Positions 7,760 to 15,020 of a DNA stretch of 29,596 nt are shown piece by piece; position 1 is the first letter of the stretch, and every line of letters begins with the position of its first letter. This DNA is from JANQKX01 sp039028695 (GTDB lineage Bacteria > Pseudomonadota > Alphaproteobacteria > Kiloniellales > Kiloniellaceae). The stretch covers positions 1 to 29,596 of the forward strand of contig JBCCHN010000058.1 in the NCBI GenBank assembly GCA_039028695.1, written 5' to 3'. Below the pieces are notes generated by a model that searched no databases, had not been told where the DNA came from, and saw nothing but the letters and a program-made list of their open reading frames with translations. Both the position numbers and the translations under genes were made by a program.

Positions 7760-9433
7760 TTACCTAGTGAGAGGCTTGTATTTGATTCGGTGGGGCTGGT
7801 CGGCGCTGGCGCCCAGGCGGCGTTTGCGGTCGGCTTCGTAGTCTTCGTAATTGCCCTCGAACCAAACCGCTTGGCTGTTGCCTTCGAAGGCCAGAATGTG
7901 GGTTGCCACCCGGTCCAGGAACCAGCGATCGTGGCTGGTGATTAAGACGCAGCCGGGGAAATCAAGAATGGCTTCTTCCAAGGCCCGCAGGGTATCCACG
8001 TCCAAATCGTTGGTGGGCTCGTCAAGCAAGATCACGTTGGCGCCTTCTTTCAGCATCTTGGCCAGATGCACCCGGTTGCGCTCACCGCCAGAAAGCTGGC
8101 CCACTTTTTTCTGCTGATCCCCGCCCTTGAAGTTGAAGGCCCCCACATAGGCCCTGGACTGGGTTTGATGCTTGCCGATCTCGATCACGTCCAAGCCCCC
8201 GGAGATCTCCTCCCATACGGTTTTGTCACCCTGTAGGGACTCCCGGCTTTGATCGATGTATCCCAGCTTGACCGTGTCGCCGACCTTCAAATCGCCGCCG
8301 TCCGGTTGCTCTTGGCCGGTGATCATGCGGAACAGGGTTGTCTTGCCCGCGCCGTTGGGGCCGATAATGCCAACCACCGCGCCGCGAGGAATCTTGAAGC
8401 TCAGATTCTCGACCAGCAGCTTATCGCCAAAGGCTTTGCTGACCCCATCGGCCTCGACCACCAGATCACCCAGGCGGGGGCCGGCCGGGATGACCACACG
8501 ACCCGGCTCAGGCGCTTTTTCCGATGCCTCGGCGAGCAGGGATTCATAGGCCTGCAAGCGGGCCTTGGATTTGGCCTGACGGGCCCGGGCGCCAGCGCGC
8601 ACCCACTCCAGTTCGTGTTTGAGGGTACGCTGGCGGGCGGACTCGGCCTTTTCTTCTTGGGCCAGACGCTTTTGCTTCTGTTCCAGCCAGCTGGAGTAGT
8701 TGCCCTGGAAGGGCAGGCCGTGACCCCGGTCCAGCTCCAAAATCCAGCCGGCCACGTTGTCCAGGAAGTAGCGATCGTGGGTCACCGCCACCACGGTGCT
8801 GGGATATTCCTCCAAATAGCGCTCAAGCCAGGCCACGGATTCCGCATCCAGGTGGTTGGTGGGCTCGTCCAAGAGCAGCATGTCGGGACGGGACAGCAAG
8901 AGCCGGCAGAGGGCCACACGACGCCGTTCGCCGCCGGAAAGCTTGGTTACATCCGACGACCCCGGCGGGCACCGCAGAGCATCCATGGCGATTTCCACTT
9001 GGCGGTCCAGGTCCCAGGCACCGGCAGCGTCGATCTTCTCTTGCAACTCGGCCTGTTCCGCGATCAAAGCATCGAAGTCGGCGTTCTCGTCGGCGAAGGC
9101 GGCGCTGACCTCCTCGAAACGATCCATCAGGGCCTTGGTTTCGCCCACGCCCTCGAAAATGTTACCGGCCACATCCTTGTTGGGATCCAGTTCGGGCTCC
9201 TGGGGCAAATAGCCGACCTTGACCCCGTCGGCCGCCCAGGCCTCTCCATTAATCTCTTTATCGATGCCGGCCATCACCTTCATCAGAGTGGATTTACCGG
9301 CTCCGTTCAGGCCCAGAACACCGATCTTGGCGCCGGGCAGGAAGGACAGGCGAATGTCTTTGAGGACCTGCTTACCGCCGGGAAAGGTCTTGGACACCCG
9401 GTCCATGGTGTAGATGTATTGGTAAGCGGCCAT
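7760..9433 (-). CDS. ettA: Energy-dependent translational throttle protein EttA (ABC-F ATPase)
   Basis: This 557-residue soluble tandem ABC protein has two Walker A motifs (GLNGAGKST, GPNGAGKTT), two signatures (LSGGERRR, LSGGERNR) and two Walker B motifs ending in LLLDEPTNHLD and ILLDEPTNDLD. A basic inter-domain linker (P-site tRNA interaction motif) contains GARARQAKSKARLQAYE. No membrane segments are present, as expected for ABC-F. EttA binds the ribosomal E site and gates the first elongation step according to ATP/ADP. The start is ATG 9433 because AGGAGG lies 8 bases upstream and MAAYQYIYTM is the usual N-terminus. The 16 extra residues upstream are not convincing. It is convergent with the multicopper oxidase, with a 22-base gap. 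Confidence 0.95.
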   Translation of the reverse strand: MAAYQYIYTMDRVSKTFPGGKQVLKDIRLSFLPGAKIGVLGLNGAGKSTLMKVMAGIDKEINGEAWAADGVKVGYLPQEPELDPNKDVAGNIFEGVGETKALMDRFEEVSAAFADENADFDALIAEQAELQEKIDAAGAWDLDRQVEIAMDALRCPPGSSDVTKLSGGERRRVALCRLLLSRPDMLLLDEPTNHLDAESVAWLERYLEEYPSTVVAVTHDRYFLDNVAGWILELDRGHGLPFQGNYSSWLEQKQKRLAQEEKAESARQRTLKHELEWVRAGARARQAKSKARLQAYESLLAEASEKAPEPGRVVIPAGPRLGDLVVEADGVSKAFGDKLLVENLSFKIPRGAVVGIIGPNGAGKTTLFRMITGQEQPDGGDLKVGDTVKLGYIDQSRESLQGDKTVWEEISGGLDVIEIGKHQTQSRAYVGAFNFKGGDQQKKVGQLSGGERNRVHLAKMLKEGANVILLDEPTNDLDVDTLRALEEAILDFPGCVLITSHDRWFLDRVATHILAFEGNSQAVWFEGNYEDYEADRKRRLGASADQPHRIKYKPLTR

Positions 9434-9515
9434 GGGGCCTTCCTCCTGGGAAAAAATGGTGCGTGAGGGGTGGCGGTTCATACCGCCGGCGGGCTTTTAA
9501 CCCATCGCCGCGCCC

Positions 9516-9554
9516 GGTGCAATTGGGATGGTGCAATTGGGTTGGCACAATTGC
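9516..9554. repeat. Three phased CAATTG boxes (14-bp period)
   Basis: The palindrome CAATTG occurs at 9520, 9534 and 9548, exactly 14 bases apart. The first two are embedded in an identical 12-mer, GGTGCAATTGGG, at 9516-9527 and 9530-9541. The third has the reverse-leaning flank GGCACAATTGC. The array lies 87-121 bases upstream of the ettA start and 105-143 bases before the small membrane-protein gene. It may be an operator array for either promoter, or a simple repeat. Confidence 0.55.
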
Positions 9555-9658
9555 TTTGCTGCCAAAGTACCGATGAGTAGATCGAGGTCATTGGTTCCTC
9601 GACTTGTTCTTGTGGAAGCCTTTGATAGACTCACCCAGATTGTCATGACGCGTCTGGG

Positions 9659-9904
9659 ATGGTGACCACTTTGCAAGGCCTTTTTACGCCAGAGTATCGG
9701 TATTTTTGGGCGTCCATTCTGGCGCTGGCCCTCTTCTGGCCGCTTTATCGGATGATCCTGACCCGTGCTCTTTTAAGGGCGGGTCTGCGGCGGGATGCCC
9801 CCGCTGTAACGCAGAAGCCCTTGAAGCGGCGCAGCGCTGTCATCGCCGCCGTGATATGCGTCGGCTTTTCCTTTGCCTACACCACGCTCGTTGTGCCCAG
9901 ATAA
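9659..9904 (+). CDS. Small two-helix inner-membrane protein, unknown function
   Basis: I do not recognise this 81-residue protein. Two hydrophobic segments are clear, at about residues 14-30 (FWASILALALFWPLY) and about 60-77 (AVIAAVICVGFSFAYTTLV). A strongly basic loop (RALLRAGLRR, then KPLKRRS) separates them, which by the positive-inside rule places the loop in the cytoplasm and both ends outside. The ribosome-binding site is weak. It precedes the flavodoxin-fold gene by 17 bases on the same strand, so the two are probably co-transcribed. That spacing and the well-formed membrane segments support a real gene. Confidence 0.62.
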   Translation: MVTTLQGLFTPEYRYFWASILALALFWPLYRMILTRALLRAGLRRDAPAVTQKPLKRRSAVIAAVICVGFSFAYTTLVVPR

Positions 9905-9921
9905 GGCGGTAGGATAGACGA

Positions 9922-10389
9922 ATGCCGACCAAACAGCTTCTCATCATCGGTCATGTGCCCTCACCCAACACCCAGCGCCTGCGCGATGCGGTCGAGGAAG
10001 GAGCCAGCGGACCGGATGTCGAAGGGGTGACGGTTCGCGCGCTAACCCCCTTCGAAACCCATCCCGACGATGTTCTGGCCGCCCAGGCCATTATTCTGGG
10101 AACGACGGAAAACCTGGGCTACATGAGCGGCGCCCTGAAAGACTTTTTCGATCGCTGCTACTATCCCTGTCTGGAGCAAACCGAGGGCTTGCCCTTTGCC
10201 GCCTATATCCGCGCCGGGATGGACGGAACGGGCACCAAACGCGCCATCCAAAGCATCACAACGGGCCTGCGCTGGCGGCCGGTGCAAGAGCCCTTGATCT
10301 GCCGGGGCGACTGGCAGGAGAGTTTCGTCGACGACTGCCGCGACCTGGGCGCGGCCATGGCCGCCGGGTTGGATATGGGTATTTTTTAG
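9922..10389 (+). CDS. Flavodoxin-fold / NAD(P)H-dependent FMN oxidoreductase-like protein
   Basis: This 155-residue soluble protein begins with a beta strand and phosphate-binding loop, LLIIGHVPSPNTQRL, as in flavodoxins. The mid-protein stretch AIILGTTENLGYMSGALKDFFDRCYY matches the isoalloxazine-flanking loop and helix of the WrbA/NADPH-dependent FMN reductase fold. The segment from residue 95 (FAAYIRAGMDGTGT) provides another flavin-side loop. It likely binds FMN; a redox partner is not evident. It follows the small membrane protein by 17 bases, with TAGGAT as the ribosome-binding site, and is convergent with the Pot ATPase gene. Confidence 0.75.
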   Translation: MPTKQLLIIGHVPSPNTQRLRDAVEEGASGPDVEGVTVRALTPFETHPDDVLAAQAIILGTTENLGYMSGALKDFFDRCYYPCLEQTEGLPFAAYIRAGMDGTGTKRAIQSITTGLRWRPVQEPLICRGDWQESFVDDCRDLGAAMAAGLDMGIF

Positions 10390-10437
10390 CAGCAGCGGTG
10401 GCGGCTTCCAGCACAAGCACGAAGCAGAGCCAGTCCC

Positions 10438-10459
10438 GTTTTGACGATTCTATCAAAAC
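10438..10459. terminator. Hairpin between convergent flavodoxin-like and potA genes
   Basis: GTTTTGA (10438-10444) pairs perfectly with TCAAAAC (10453-10459) around an 8-base loop, in the 80-base gap between two convergent stops. It is followed on the plus strand by a T-rich run (AAGTCCTTTTCTATT), so it may end the flavodoxin-like transcript. The stem is AT-rich and hence weak. Confidence 0.45.
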
Positions 10460-10469
10460 AAGTCCTTTT

Positions 10470-11558
10470 CTATTCCGTGAGCAGGATCGCGTCCTCGGCT
10501 TTCCAACAGCACCAGTAGTCATGTCCCTGGTTTATGGACTGGGCGGCGCCACGGCTGTCGTTTTGGGCGGCGACCGAGAGGCTGCGACCTTGCTCGTCCT
10601 CCAAGTAGACAAAGCTGACCTCGCCGAAATAGGCAATCTCCGTAACCCGCCCCTTGATCCCCACCTCGCCGTCACCCGGTCCGGCGTCCCGCAGGCGCAT
10701 TTTTTCCGGCCGGATGGCCAATCCCACGTCGCCACTGGCAGTGCTGCCTTGGAGGGGCATCGGCCCGACACCGGGCACCTCAACCAGCACAGCACCGCCT
10801 TCCAAGCCGGTGACTTTCCCCTGCAAAAGGTTGGTCTTGCCGATGAAGTCGGCGACGAATTGACAGTTGGGGTTTTCATAAAGCTCAGACGGACTGGCTA
10901 GCTGGCGAACCCGGCCGCTATCCATCACGGCGATACGGTTGGCCATGGATAGAGCCTCCTTCTGATCGTGGGTGACCACAATGAAGGTGATGCCCACGGT
11001 ATGCTGCAAACGAACCAACTCGAGCTGCATGGCCTCGCGCAACTTCGCGTCCAGGGCCGAGAGGGGTTCGTCGAGCAGCAAGACCTTGGGCCGTTTCACG
11101 AGAGCCCGGGCCAAGGCCACCCGCTGGCGTTGCCCGCCGGAGAGTTGATCAGGCTTGCGGGGGCCATAGCCGCCCAGCTTAACCAAATCCAAGGCTTCCT
11201 CAACACGGGGCTTGATCTCAGACGAGGGCACGCCGCCGACCTTTAGGCCGTAAGCCACATTGTCGGAGACCGTCATATGGGGAAAAACCGCGTAAGACTG
11301 AAAGACCATGTTGATAGGCCGATGATTGGGCGCGATGCCTTCCATATCCTGCCCATCAATGGTGATCTGCCCGGCGGTGGGCAACTCGAAACCAGCGATC
11401 ATGCGCAGCAAGGTGGTCTTGCCGCAGCCCGACGGCCCCAACAAGGCAAAAAACTCGCCGGACTTAATATCGATGGACACGTTGTCGACCGCCGTGACCG
11501 CACTGCCGAAGCGCTTGGTCACTTCCTTAATGGAAATCATGACATCGTTACTGTCCAT
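10470..11558 (-). CDS. potA: Polyamine-type ABC importer ATPase (PotA/PotG)
   Basis: This 362-residue ATPase has Walker A GPSGCGKTT (residues 41-49), Q-loop VFQSYAVFPHM, signature LSGGQRQRVALARAL, Walker B VLLLDEPLSALD and switch His in VVTHDQKEA. A C-terminal TOBE domain (about 245-355) is the regulatory and substrate-linked part of the MalK/PotA subfamily. It powers uptake through the two permeases encoded upstream on the same strand. The start at 11558 has GTGAGG 8 bases upstream. It is the last gene of the importer cluster, separated from the permease gene by 158 bases. PotA and PotG are hard to separate by sequence, so the symbol is generic. Confidence 0.9.
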   Translation of the reverse strand: MDSNDVMISIKEVTKRFGSAVTAVDNVSIDIKSGEFFALLGPSGCGKTTLLRMIAGFELPTAGQITIDGQDMEGIAPNHRPINMVFQSYAVFPHMTVSDNVAYGLKVGGVPSSEIKPRVEEALDLVKLGGYGPRKPDQLSGGQRQRVALARALVKRPKVLLLDEPLSALDAKLREAMQLELVRLQHTVGITFIVVTHDQKEALSMANRIAVMDSGRVRQLASPSELYENPNCQFVADFIGKTNLLQGKVTGLEGGAVLVEVPGVGPMPLQGSTASGDVGLAIRPEKMRLRDAGPGDGEVGIKGRVTEIAYFGEVSFVYLEDEQGRSLSVAAQNDSRGAAQSINQGHDYWCCWKAEDAILLTE

Positions 11559-11716
11559 TACCGTCGCCTCACCCTAATTTACATCGCTCGCTAAAAGCGA
11601 TCCCTCTTTTGCGTCCAAGCACCACGCAGGCTGCGCTCCCACTTGGTCGCTAGAACTAAGTTCGATTGCGCTTTCCAGCTCAATAAAATCCTCATCCACC
11701 AAGACATCATCCACAC

Positions 11717-12571
11717 CTACTTTTTCTCCGCCCGGCCCTGGAGCCACATGGCGATGGCAGTCAAAACAATGGTGACCACGATCAAAACCGTAGAAGCCGC
11801 ATTAACCTCCGGTGTAACGGAAAAGCGGACCATGGAATAGACCTTGACCGGGAAGGTCACCGTATCCGGCCCCGAGGTGAAGAAGGTGATCACGAAGTCG
11901 TCCAGGGACAGGGTGAAGGCCAGCAACCCACCCGCCACCAGGCCCGGGCGCATAAAGGGGATCAGTACATCGCGGAAAGTCTGCCACTCGTTAGCGCCCA
12001 GATCCTTGGCCGCCTCCTCAAGCTCTCGGTTAAAGTTGGCTAAGCGAGCCCGGATCACCATGGCGGCAAAGGGAAAGGAAAAGGAGACGTGGGCAATGGT
12101 GATGGCGCCTAAATTGAGGGGCCAAGGCAAATCCGTGGGCCAACCGATGCGGGCGAAAAAGGCCAGCATGGCCACGCCCATGCAAATCTCGGGTATCACG
12201 ATGGGCAAAGACATGGCCCCTTCTAGGGGTGCCTTGCCGGGAAACCTGAAGCGCCACAACAAGATGGCTACCATGGCGCCCAGGATGACGCTGATGATGG
12301 TGGAAATAAAGGCGATGGTCAGGGAGTTGACGAAAGCCTCAATGAGGCTGTCGTTGCCTAAAGCCTTTTCATAGTACTTCAGGGTAAAGCCACGCCAGAC
12401 AATGTTGCGGCGGCTGTCGTTAAAGGAAAAGGCCACCAGAGTTAGGATGGGGACATAAAGGAAGACCAGGCTGCCCAGGAATAGAAGCTGCAACGACCAG
12501 CGCTTGGAATAATCCAGGGGGCCGATACGGCGGCCGAACCGTTTCCTGCCTGGATTTTTATGGGCAGCCAT
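11717..12571 (-). CDS. potC: Polyamine-type ABC permease (PotC/PotI)
   Basis: This 284-residue inner-membrane protein has about six hydrophobic segments and the cytoplasmic EAA loop ELEEAAKDLGANEWQTF, which docks on the ATPase. The opening periplasmic block FNDSRRNIVWRGFTLKYY is typical of PotC/PotI. The ATG at 12571 is preferred over the GTG at 12574 because GGAGG lies 7 bases upstream. It overlaps the stop of the preceding permease gene (TGATG), a sign of translational coupling and 1:1 subunit synthesis. Confidence 0.92.
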   Translation of the reverse strand: MAAHKNPGRKRFGRRIGPLDYSKRWSLQLLFLGSLVFLYVPILTLVAFSFNDSRRNIVWRGFTLKYYEKALGNDSLIEAFVNSLTIAFISTIISVILGAMVAILLWRFRFPGKAPLEGAMSLPIVIPEICMGVAMLAFFARIGWPTDLPWPLNLGAITIAHVSFSFPFAAMVIRARLANFNRELEEAAKDLGANEWQTFRDVLIPFMRPGLVAGGLLAFTLSLDDFVITFFTSGPDTVTFPVKVYSMVRFSVTPEVNAASTVLIVVTIVLTAIAMWLQGRAEKK

Positions 12572-13491
12572 CACGCCGCCTCCATGGCCGAGGTGCCCTT
12601 GGCCATCACCGCCCTAATCGCCAGGGCGAAAAATGTGATGTACATGAGAATGAAGGACAAGGCCGCGCCAAAGGGCCAATCGTTGGCGCTCTTAAACTGG
12701 CGCTCGATCACGTTGGCGATCATCTGACTGTCGGTGCCGCCCAGTAAGTCGGGCGTCAAGAACGAGCCCAGAGCCGGGATAAAAGTAATGATCAAGCCGG
12801 AGATAATGCCCGCCTTGGCCAGGGGAACGGTGATCTTTGCAAAGGTACGGATCTGCCCGGCGCCCAGGTCCAAGCTGGCCTCGATATAGGATTTGTCCAT
12901 GCGGTCCAAAGCGGCATAGAGGGGCAAGACCATGAACGGCAGATGCACGTAGACCAACCCCACCACGACAGCGAAATTGTTATAGAGAATCTCGACCGGC
13001 TGGAAGCTCTCCCCCAAGAGATGGTAACCGCCCAGCCCAACCAGACTGAGGATCCAGTTGGCCTGCTCCCAAAACCACTCCAAAGTAAAGTTGACATAGC
13101 CGCGAATACGCAAGACCGCGATCAAAGCATAGGTGCGGATCAGCAAATTGGTCCAGAAGGGAAGGATGATCAGCAGCAACAGGATCGGACGCCAGCGGGC
13201 CGGCGCAAAGGTGATGAAAATCGCGATGGGAAAGCCGATCACCAGGCAGATAAAGGTGGTGACCGCGGCAAACCAGAAGGACTTGGTGAAAATTTCCAAA
13301 TAAAGGGGATCAAAGGCACGGATGTAATTATCCAGTGTCCAGTTGATATCGATGCCCACAACACCGACTTTTTCCCCGAAGCTAAAGGCCCAGATGATGC
13401 TGAGGGGCACCAAGAAAAACACAATCAACCACAGGGTCGGCGGCAGATTGATCAGCCAAAAGACCAGCGGATGACGGCGCCAGCTTTCCAT
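12571..13491 (-). CDS. potB: Polyamine-type ABC permease (PotB/PotH)
   Basis: This 306-residue inner-membrane protein has hydrophobic segments starting at about residue 12 (FWLINLPPTLWLIVFFLVPL) and the EAA loop SYIEASLDLGAGQIRTF. It forms the heterodimeric channel with the downstream permease. ATG 13491 is chosen with GGGGGAG 4 bases upstream; the in-frame TTG at 13494 sits too close to that site. It follows the binding-protein gene after a 78-base gap holding a strong hairpin. Confidence 0.92.
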   Translation of the reverse strand: MESWRRHPLVFWLINLPPTLWLIVFFLVPLSIIWAFSFGEKVGVVGIDINWTLDNYIRAFDPLYLEIFTKSFWFAAVTTFICLVIGFPIAIFITFAPARWRPILLLLIILPFWTNLLIRTYALIAVLRIRGYVNFTLEWFWEQANWILSLVGLGGYHLLGESFQPVEILYNNFAVVVGLVYVHLPFMVLPLYAALDRMDKSYIEASLDLGAGQIRTFAKITVPLAKAGIISGLIITFIPALGSFLTPDLLGGTDSQMIANVIERQFKSANDWPFGAALSFILMYITFFALAIRAVMAKGTSAMEAA

Positions 13492-13519
13492 CAAGCTCCC
13501 CCAGGATTAGGTGACGGAA

Positions 13520-13557
13520 ACCCCCTGGGACTGCAGACCAACGCTGCCCCAGGGGGT
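13520..13557 (-). other. Strong intercistronic hairpin between binding-protein and permease genes
   Basis: ACCCCCTGGG (13520-13529) and CCCAGGGGGT (13548-13557) form a perfect GC-rich 10-bp stem with an 18-base loop, directly after the binding-protein stop. There is no U-tract downstream on the minus strand, so readthrough is expected. Such hairpins often stabilise the upstream mRNA so that the binding protein is made in excess over the permeases. Confidence 0.65.
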
Positions 13558-13569
13558 CCGTTAAGGCGA

Positions 13570-14637
13570 TCAGCCGGCGAGGACCCGAGTCCAGGCCTCT
13601 TCCTTCATGCGTTCCACATCTTCACCTTGATAGAGCGCGGGCTCCAGCTTGGCGATGGTGGCATCGTCCGGGAAAATTGCCGGATTTTCATTGTAATCCG
13701 CCGACAGAAGATCCCGCGCCGCCTGGTTGGGTGTGGCGTAGTAGATGAAATCGGCGATATCAGCGCCGGCCTGAGCATCCAGAATATAATTCATGAAAGC
13801 ATGGGCATTTTCAGGATGGGGCGCGCCCTTGGGAATGCAGAGGCAATCCTCCCAAACCAAGCTCCCTTCCTTGGGCACCACGTAGGATACGTCGTCATCT
13901 TCTTCCATGATTTGGACGATGTCCCCGTTCCATTCCATGGTCAGATCCACCTCGCCGGACAAGAGCAGGTCCTGGCCGTTGTCTTCGGCGAAGGTGCGGA
14001 TGTGGGGCTTCTGCTTGATGAGCATCTCCTCCACTTCCTTGATGTGGGCCGGATCCTTGTCATTGTAGGAATAGCCCAAGTATTGCAGGCCCACCTCGAG
14101 CACGCCCTCGCTCAAAAGGGCGATGCGGCCGGAGTACTTGTCCGAATCGAACAGCCATTTCCAGCTATCGGGCACACCATCAACCTTGGAGATGCGATAA
14201 CCGATGCCCTGGGTGCCCCACATGTAGGGAACCGAGTGCTGGCGGCCGGGATCATATTGAGCGTCTTGGAATGCCGGGTTGATGTTGGAAAAATTGGGAA
14301 TTTTTCCGTGATCGATGGGCTCCAGCATGCCGGCAGCGATCATCCGCTCCACAAAATCATTGGTGGGAACGATCACATCATAACCGGGATTGCCTTCTTT
14401 CAGCTTGGCAAAGAGTTCTTCATTATCGGCAAAGAGGTCCATGCTGACATCGATGCCCGAAGCGTCGTTGAAATTATCCAAGGTGTTTTCGCCGATATAG
14501 GTGTCCCAGTTGTAGAAGTTCAACTTGGGCTCTTCCGCCGCGCGCGCTCCGCGAAAATTCGCAAAGGTCAGACCCGCGGCCACGGCGCCGGTGCCCGCCA
14601 GGAATTTCCGTCTGGATAGCCAGTTTCCATATTTCAT
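13570..14637 (-). CDS. potF: Polyamine-type periplasmic solute-binding protein (PotD/PotF), Tat signal
   Basis: This 355-residue precursor has a twin-arginine signal (LSRRKFLAGTGAVAAG, cleavage near ARA-AEE). The mature protein starts LNFYNWDTYIG, the amine-cage entry motif of PotD/PotF. It contains EWNGD, aligned by context with the PotD Trp255/Asp257 region that contacts the substrate amine, followed by VPKEGSLVWEDCLCIPKGAPH. The family binds spermidine, putrescine and other cationic amines, so a methylated amine ligand is possible. ATG 14637 is chosen because AGGGAG lies 7 bases upstream and the signal begins there; the longer frame to 14763 is unsupported. It is the first gene of the importer cluster and divergent from the FAD-GcvT genes. 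Confidence 0.92.
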   Translation of the reverse strand: MKYGNWLSRRKFLAGTGAVAAGLTFANFRGARAAEEPKLNFYNWDTYIGENTLDNFNDASGIDVSMDLFADNEELFAKLKEGNPGYDVIVPTNDFVERMIAAGMLEPIDHGKIPNFSNINPAFQDAQYDPGRQHSVPYMWGTQGIGYRISKVDGVPDSWKWLFDSDKYSGRIALLSEGVLEVGLQYLGYSYNDKDPAHIKEVEEMLIKQKPHIRTFAEDNGQDLLLSGEVDLTMEWNGDIVQIMEEDDDVSYVVPKEGSLVWEDCLCIPKGAPHPENAHAFMNYILDAQAGADIADFIYYATPNQAARDLLSADYNENPAIFPDDATIAKLEPALYQGEDVERMKEEAWTRVLAG

Positions 14638-15020
14638 TTTGGTTCTCCCTGATTCTTGGCCAGAGCTCTTTTCTCTGGTTTTTTGGGTTCCTTTTAAACG
14701 GATCTGCCTCAACTCGGTCAGGCAGACACAACTGTCGTTCACTCCCCATCCCGGCAACGCCACCTATAGCAAAATGCCAAGGATTTATTCTCGTTTAATG
14801 GGCCTCACGATGACACAATCGGCTCGATTGCACTCATTCTAAGCCGCCGCAGGCATTAATATCCCGTGTTTTGCCGGTGATCAATCACTGGCGCACCAAC
14901 AGTCCGTGAGGGGTCGGAATCTTTAGTCTTTACCGAGTCAGTGGGATTGGCGGAAACTGACCGTAAGAGTCCCAAAAATGGCCCTTCCATAGGGGTAACC
15001 GGCACAGGAGGTCCGACCAG
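14638..15020. promoter_or_regulatory. Divergent promoter/leader region between potF and the FAD-GcvT operon
   Basis: These 383 bases hold no convincing gene. They hold several symmetric elements: a terminator-like hairpin (14660-14684), a 7-bp inverted repeat TCTGCCT/AGGCAGA (14703-14709 and 14720-14726), the palindrome GTGATCAATCAC (14877-14888) and a GTCAGT/ACTGAC stem (14937-14942 and 14956-14961). AGGAGG at 15006-15011 serves the GTG start at 15021. Both transcription units probably start here and may share one regulator. No clear sigma-70 or sigma-54 box could be assigned by eye, and no known riboswitch was recognised. Confidence 0.6.
14660..14684 (+). terminator. Terminator-like hairpin with T6 tract in the potF leader
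   Basis: CCAGAG (14660-14665), a 7-base loop, CTCTGG (14673-14678) and TTTTTT (14679-14684) look like a rho-independent terminator on the plus strand. No plus-strand gene precedes it. It could stop antisense transcription leaving potF. On the minus strand the same stem lies in the potF leader, about 10 bases upstream of its AGGGAG site. Confidence 0.5.

Noticed and set aside
8249..9466. 405-codon plus-strand open frame opposite ettA
   Set aside because: It lies wholly antisense to a clear ABC-F gene and shows no motif of its own; it is a GC-rich coding shadow.
12943..14619. 558-codon plus-strand open frame opposite potB and potF
   Set aside because: It is antisense to two recognised genes and spans their boundary; no domain is visible.
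14860..15020. Glycine or other riboswitch before the FAD-GcvT operon
   Set aside because: The conserved glycine-riboswitch blocks were not found by eye; only simple stems are visible.
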